From an uncultured Capnocytophaga sp. (GTDB taxonomy: Bacteria > Bacteroidota > Bacteroidia > Flavobacteriales > Flavobacteriaceae), in contig CAJPPS010000074.1 of NCBI GenBank assembly GCA_905372595.1, forward strand, positions 1 through 7,150: a DNA stretch of 7,150 nucleotides, in the 5' to 3' direction. Both the position numbers and the translations under genes were made by a program. The notes beneath the pieces are model-generated. The model worked only from the letters and a program-made list of their open reading frames with translations, was not told where the DNA came from and made no database searches. Positions 7,035-7,150 of this stretch are shown here, piece after piece (position 1 is the stretch's first letter; the number at the start of each line of letters is the position of its first letter).

Positions 7035-7065
7035 AAAAAATCCTCACTTAAGTGAGGATTTTTTT
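7035..7065. terminator. Rho-independent terminator after the aldolase, probably bidirectional
   Basis: A perfect palindrome, TCCTCACTT (7041-7049) and AAGTGAGGA (7050-7058), is flanked by six A (7035-7040) and seven T (7059-7065). The likely RNA hairpin has a TCCTCAC/GTGAGGA stem with a TTAA loop, extended by A-T pairs and ending in a U-tract. Because the A-tract mirrors the T-tract, the same element should also terminate transcription arriving on the - strand. Confidence 0.9.
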
Positions 7066-7082
7066 ACTTAAAACTAACTAAA

Positions 7083-7140
7083 TCTAATGAGAGGTTAAAA
7101 CAACTGATATAAATACTAAAAAGAATGCTTTCTCATTAGA
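7083..7140. repeat. Ten-base perfect inverted repeat at the right edge
   Basis: TCTAATGAGA (7083-7092) and its exact reverse complement TCTCATTAGA (7131-7140) are separated by 38 bases. The match does not extend on either side. The spacer is A/T-rich with no other obvious structure. Possible meanings are paired protein-binding half-sites, a long-loop RNA stem, or chance. Confidence 0.45.
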
Positions 7141-7149
7141 CCTTGGAAT
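7084..7149 (-). CDS. Possible C-terminal end of a convergent gene (partial, weak)
   Basis: On the - strand one frame is open from the window edge for 21 codons to a TAG at 7086-7084. It would end with a hydrophobic stretch, AFFLVFISVVLTSH. The other two - strand frames close within about 12 codons of the edge. The bidirectional terminator beginning 19 bases beyond the stop is what a convergent gene would need. The stretch is too short to judge by itself, no family can be recognised, and an open run of this length occurs easily by chance. Confidence 0.22.
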   Translation of the reverse strand: MPRSNEKAFFLVFISVVLTSH

Positions 7150-7150
7150 G

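Noticed and set aside
1..7150. Possible novel defence, mobile or biosynthetic system
   Set aside because: All long genes except one lipoprotein belong to well-known metabolic families with intact active sites. There are no transposases, integrases, direct-repeat arrays, toxin-antitoxin pairs or clustered biosynthetic genes.

Overview
The window reads as ordinary core-metabolism chromosome from a member of the Bacteroidota, most likely Flavobacteriia. The evidence is a single fused b558-type SdhC in the order sdhC-sdhA-sdhB, two copies of the Bacteroidota promoter -7 element (TATCTTTG, fitting TAnnTTTG), A/T-rich leaders without Shine-Dalgarno sequences, and a lipoprotein signal of the type common in this phylum. 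A Capnocytophaga-like fermentative flavobacterium would fit, but that genus call is inference from general likeness and was not checked.

Layout, all on the + strand: (1) 51-3512, a tight three-gene operon for a type-B succinate:menaquinone oxidoreductase/fumarate reductase: sdhC (di-heme membrane anchor), sdhA (flavoprotein) and sdhB (iron-sulfur protein), with gaps of 5 and 7 bases. Its promoter lies upstream of the window, and a hairpin terminator follows at 3532-3568. (2) 3615-5996, a promoter, an unrecognised 361-residue lipoprotein whose real start is at 3669, and, 21 bases later, a FabB-like 3-oxoacyl-ACP synthase. These two are probably co-transcribed. (3) 6025-7065, a promoter, a leader with a perfect 7-base-arm palindrome, a class I fructose-bisphosphate aldolase, an imperfect hairpin, and a strong palindromic terminator whose A-tract/T-tract symmetry would let it work in both directions. 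(4) 7066-7150, about 85 bases holding a 10-base perfect inverted repeat and possibly the last codons of a convergent gene.

The genes cover separate parts of central metabolism: quinone-linked succinate/fumarate conversion, fatty-acyl chain elongation, and glycolysis/gluconeogenesis. Nothing ties them into one system. I see no mobile element, CRISPR array, tRNA, rRNA or defence system, and no convincing undescribed multi-gene system. The points most worth a second look are the unrecognised lipoprotein paired with a ketosynthase, the unusual residues after that ketosynthase's second catalytic histidine, the palindrome in the aldolase leader, and the inverted repeat at the right edge.
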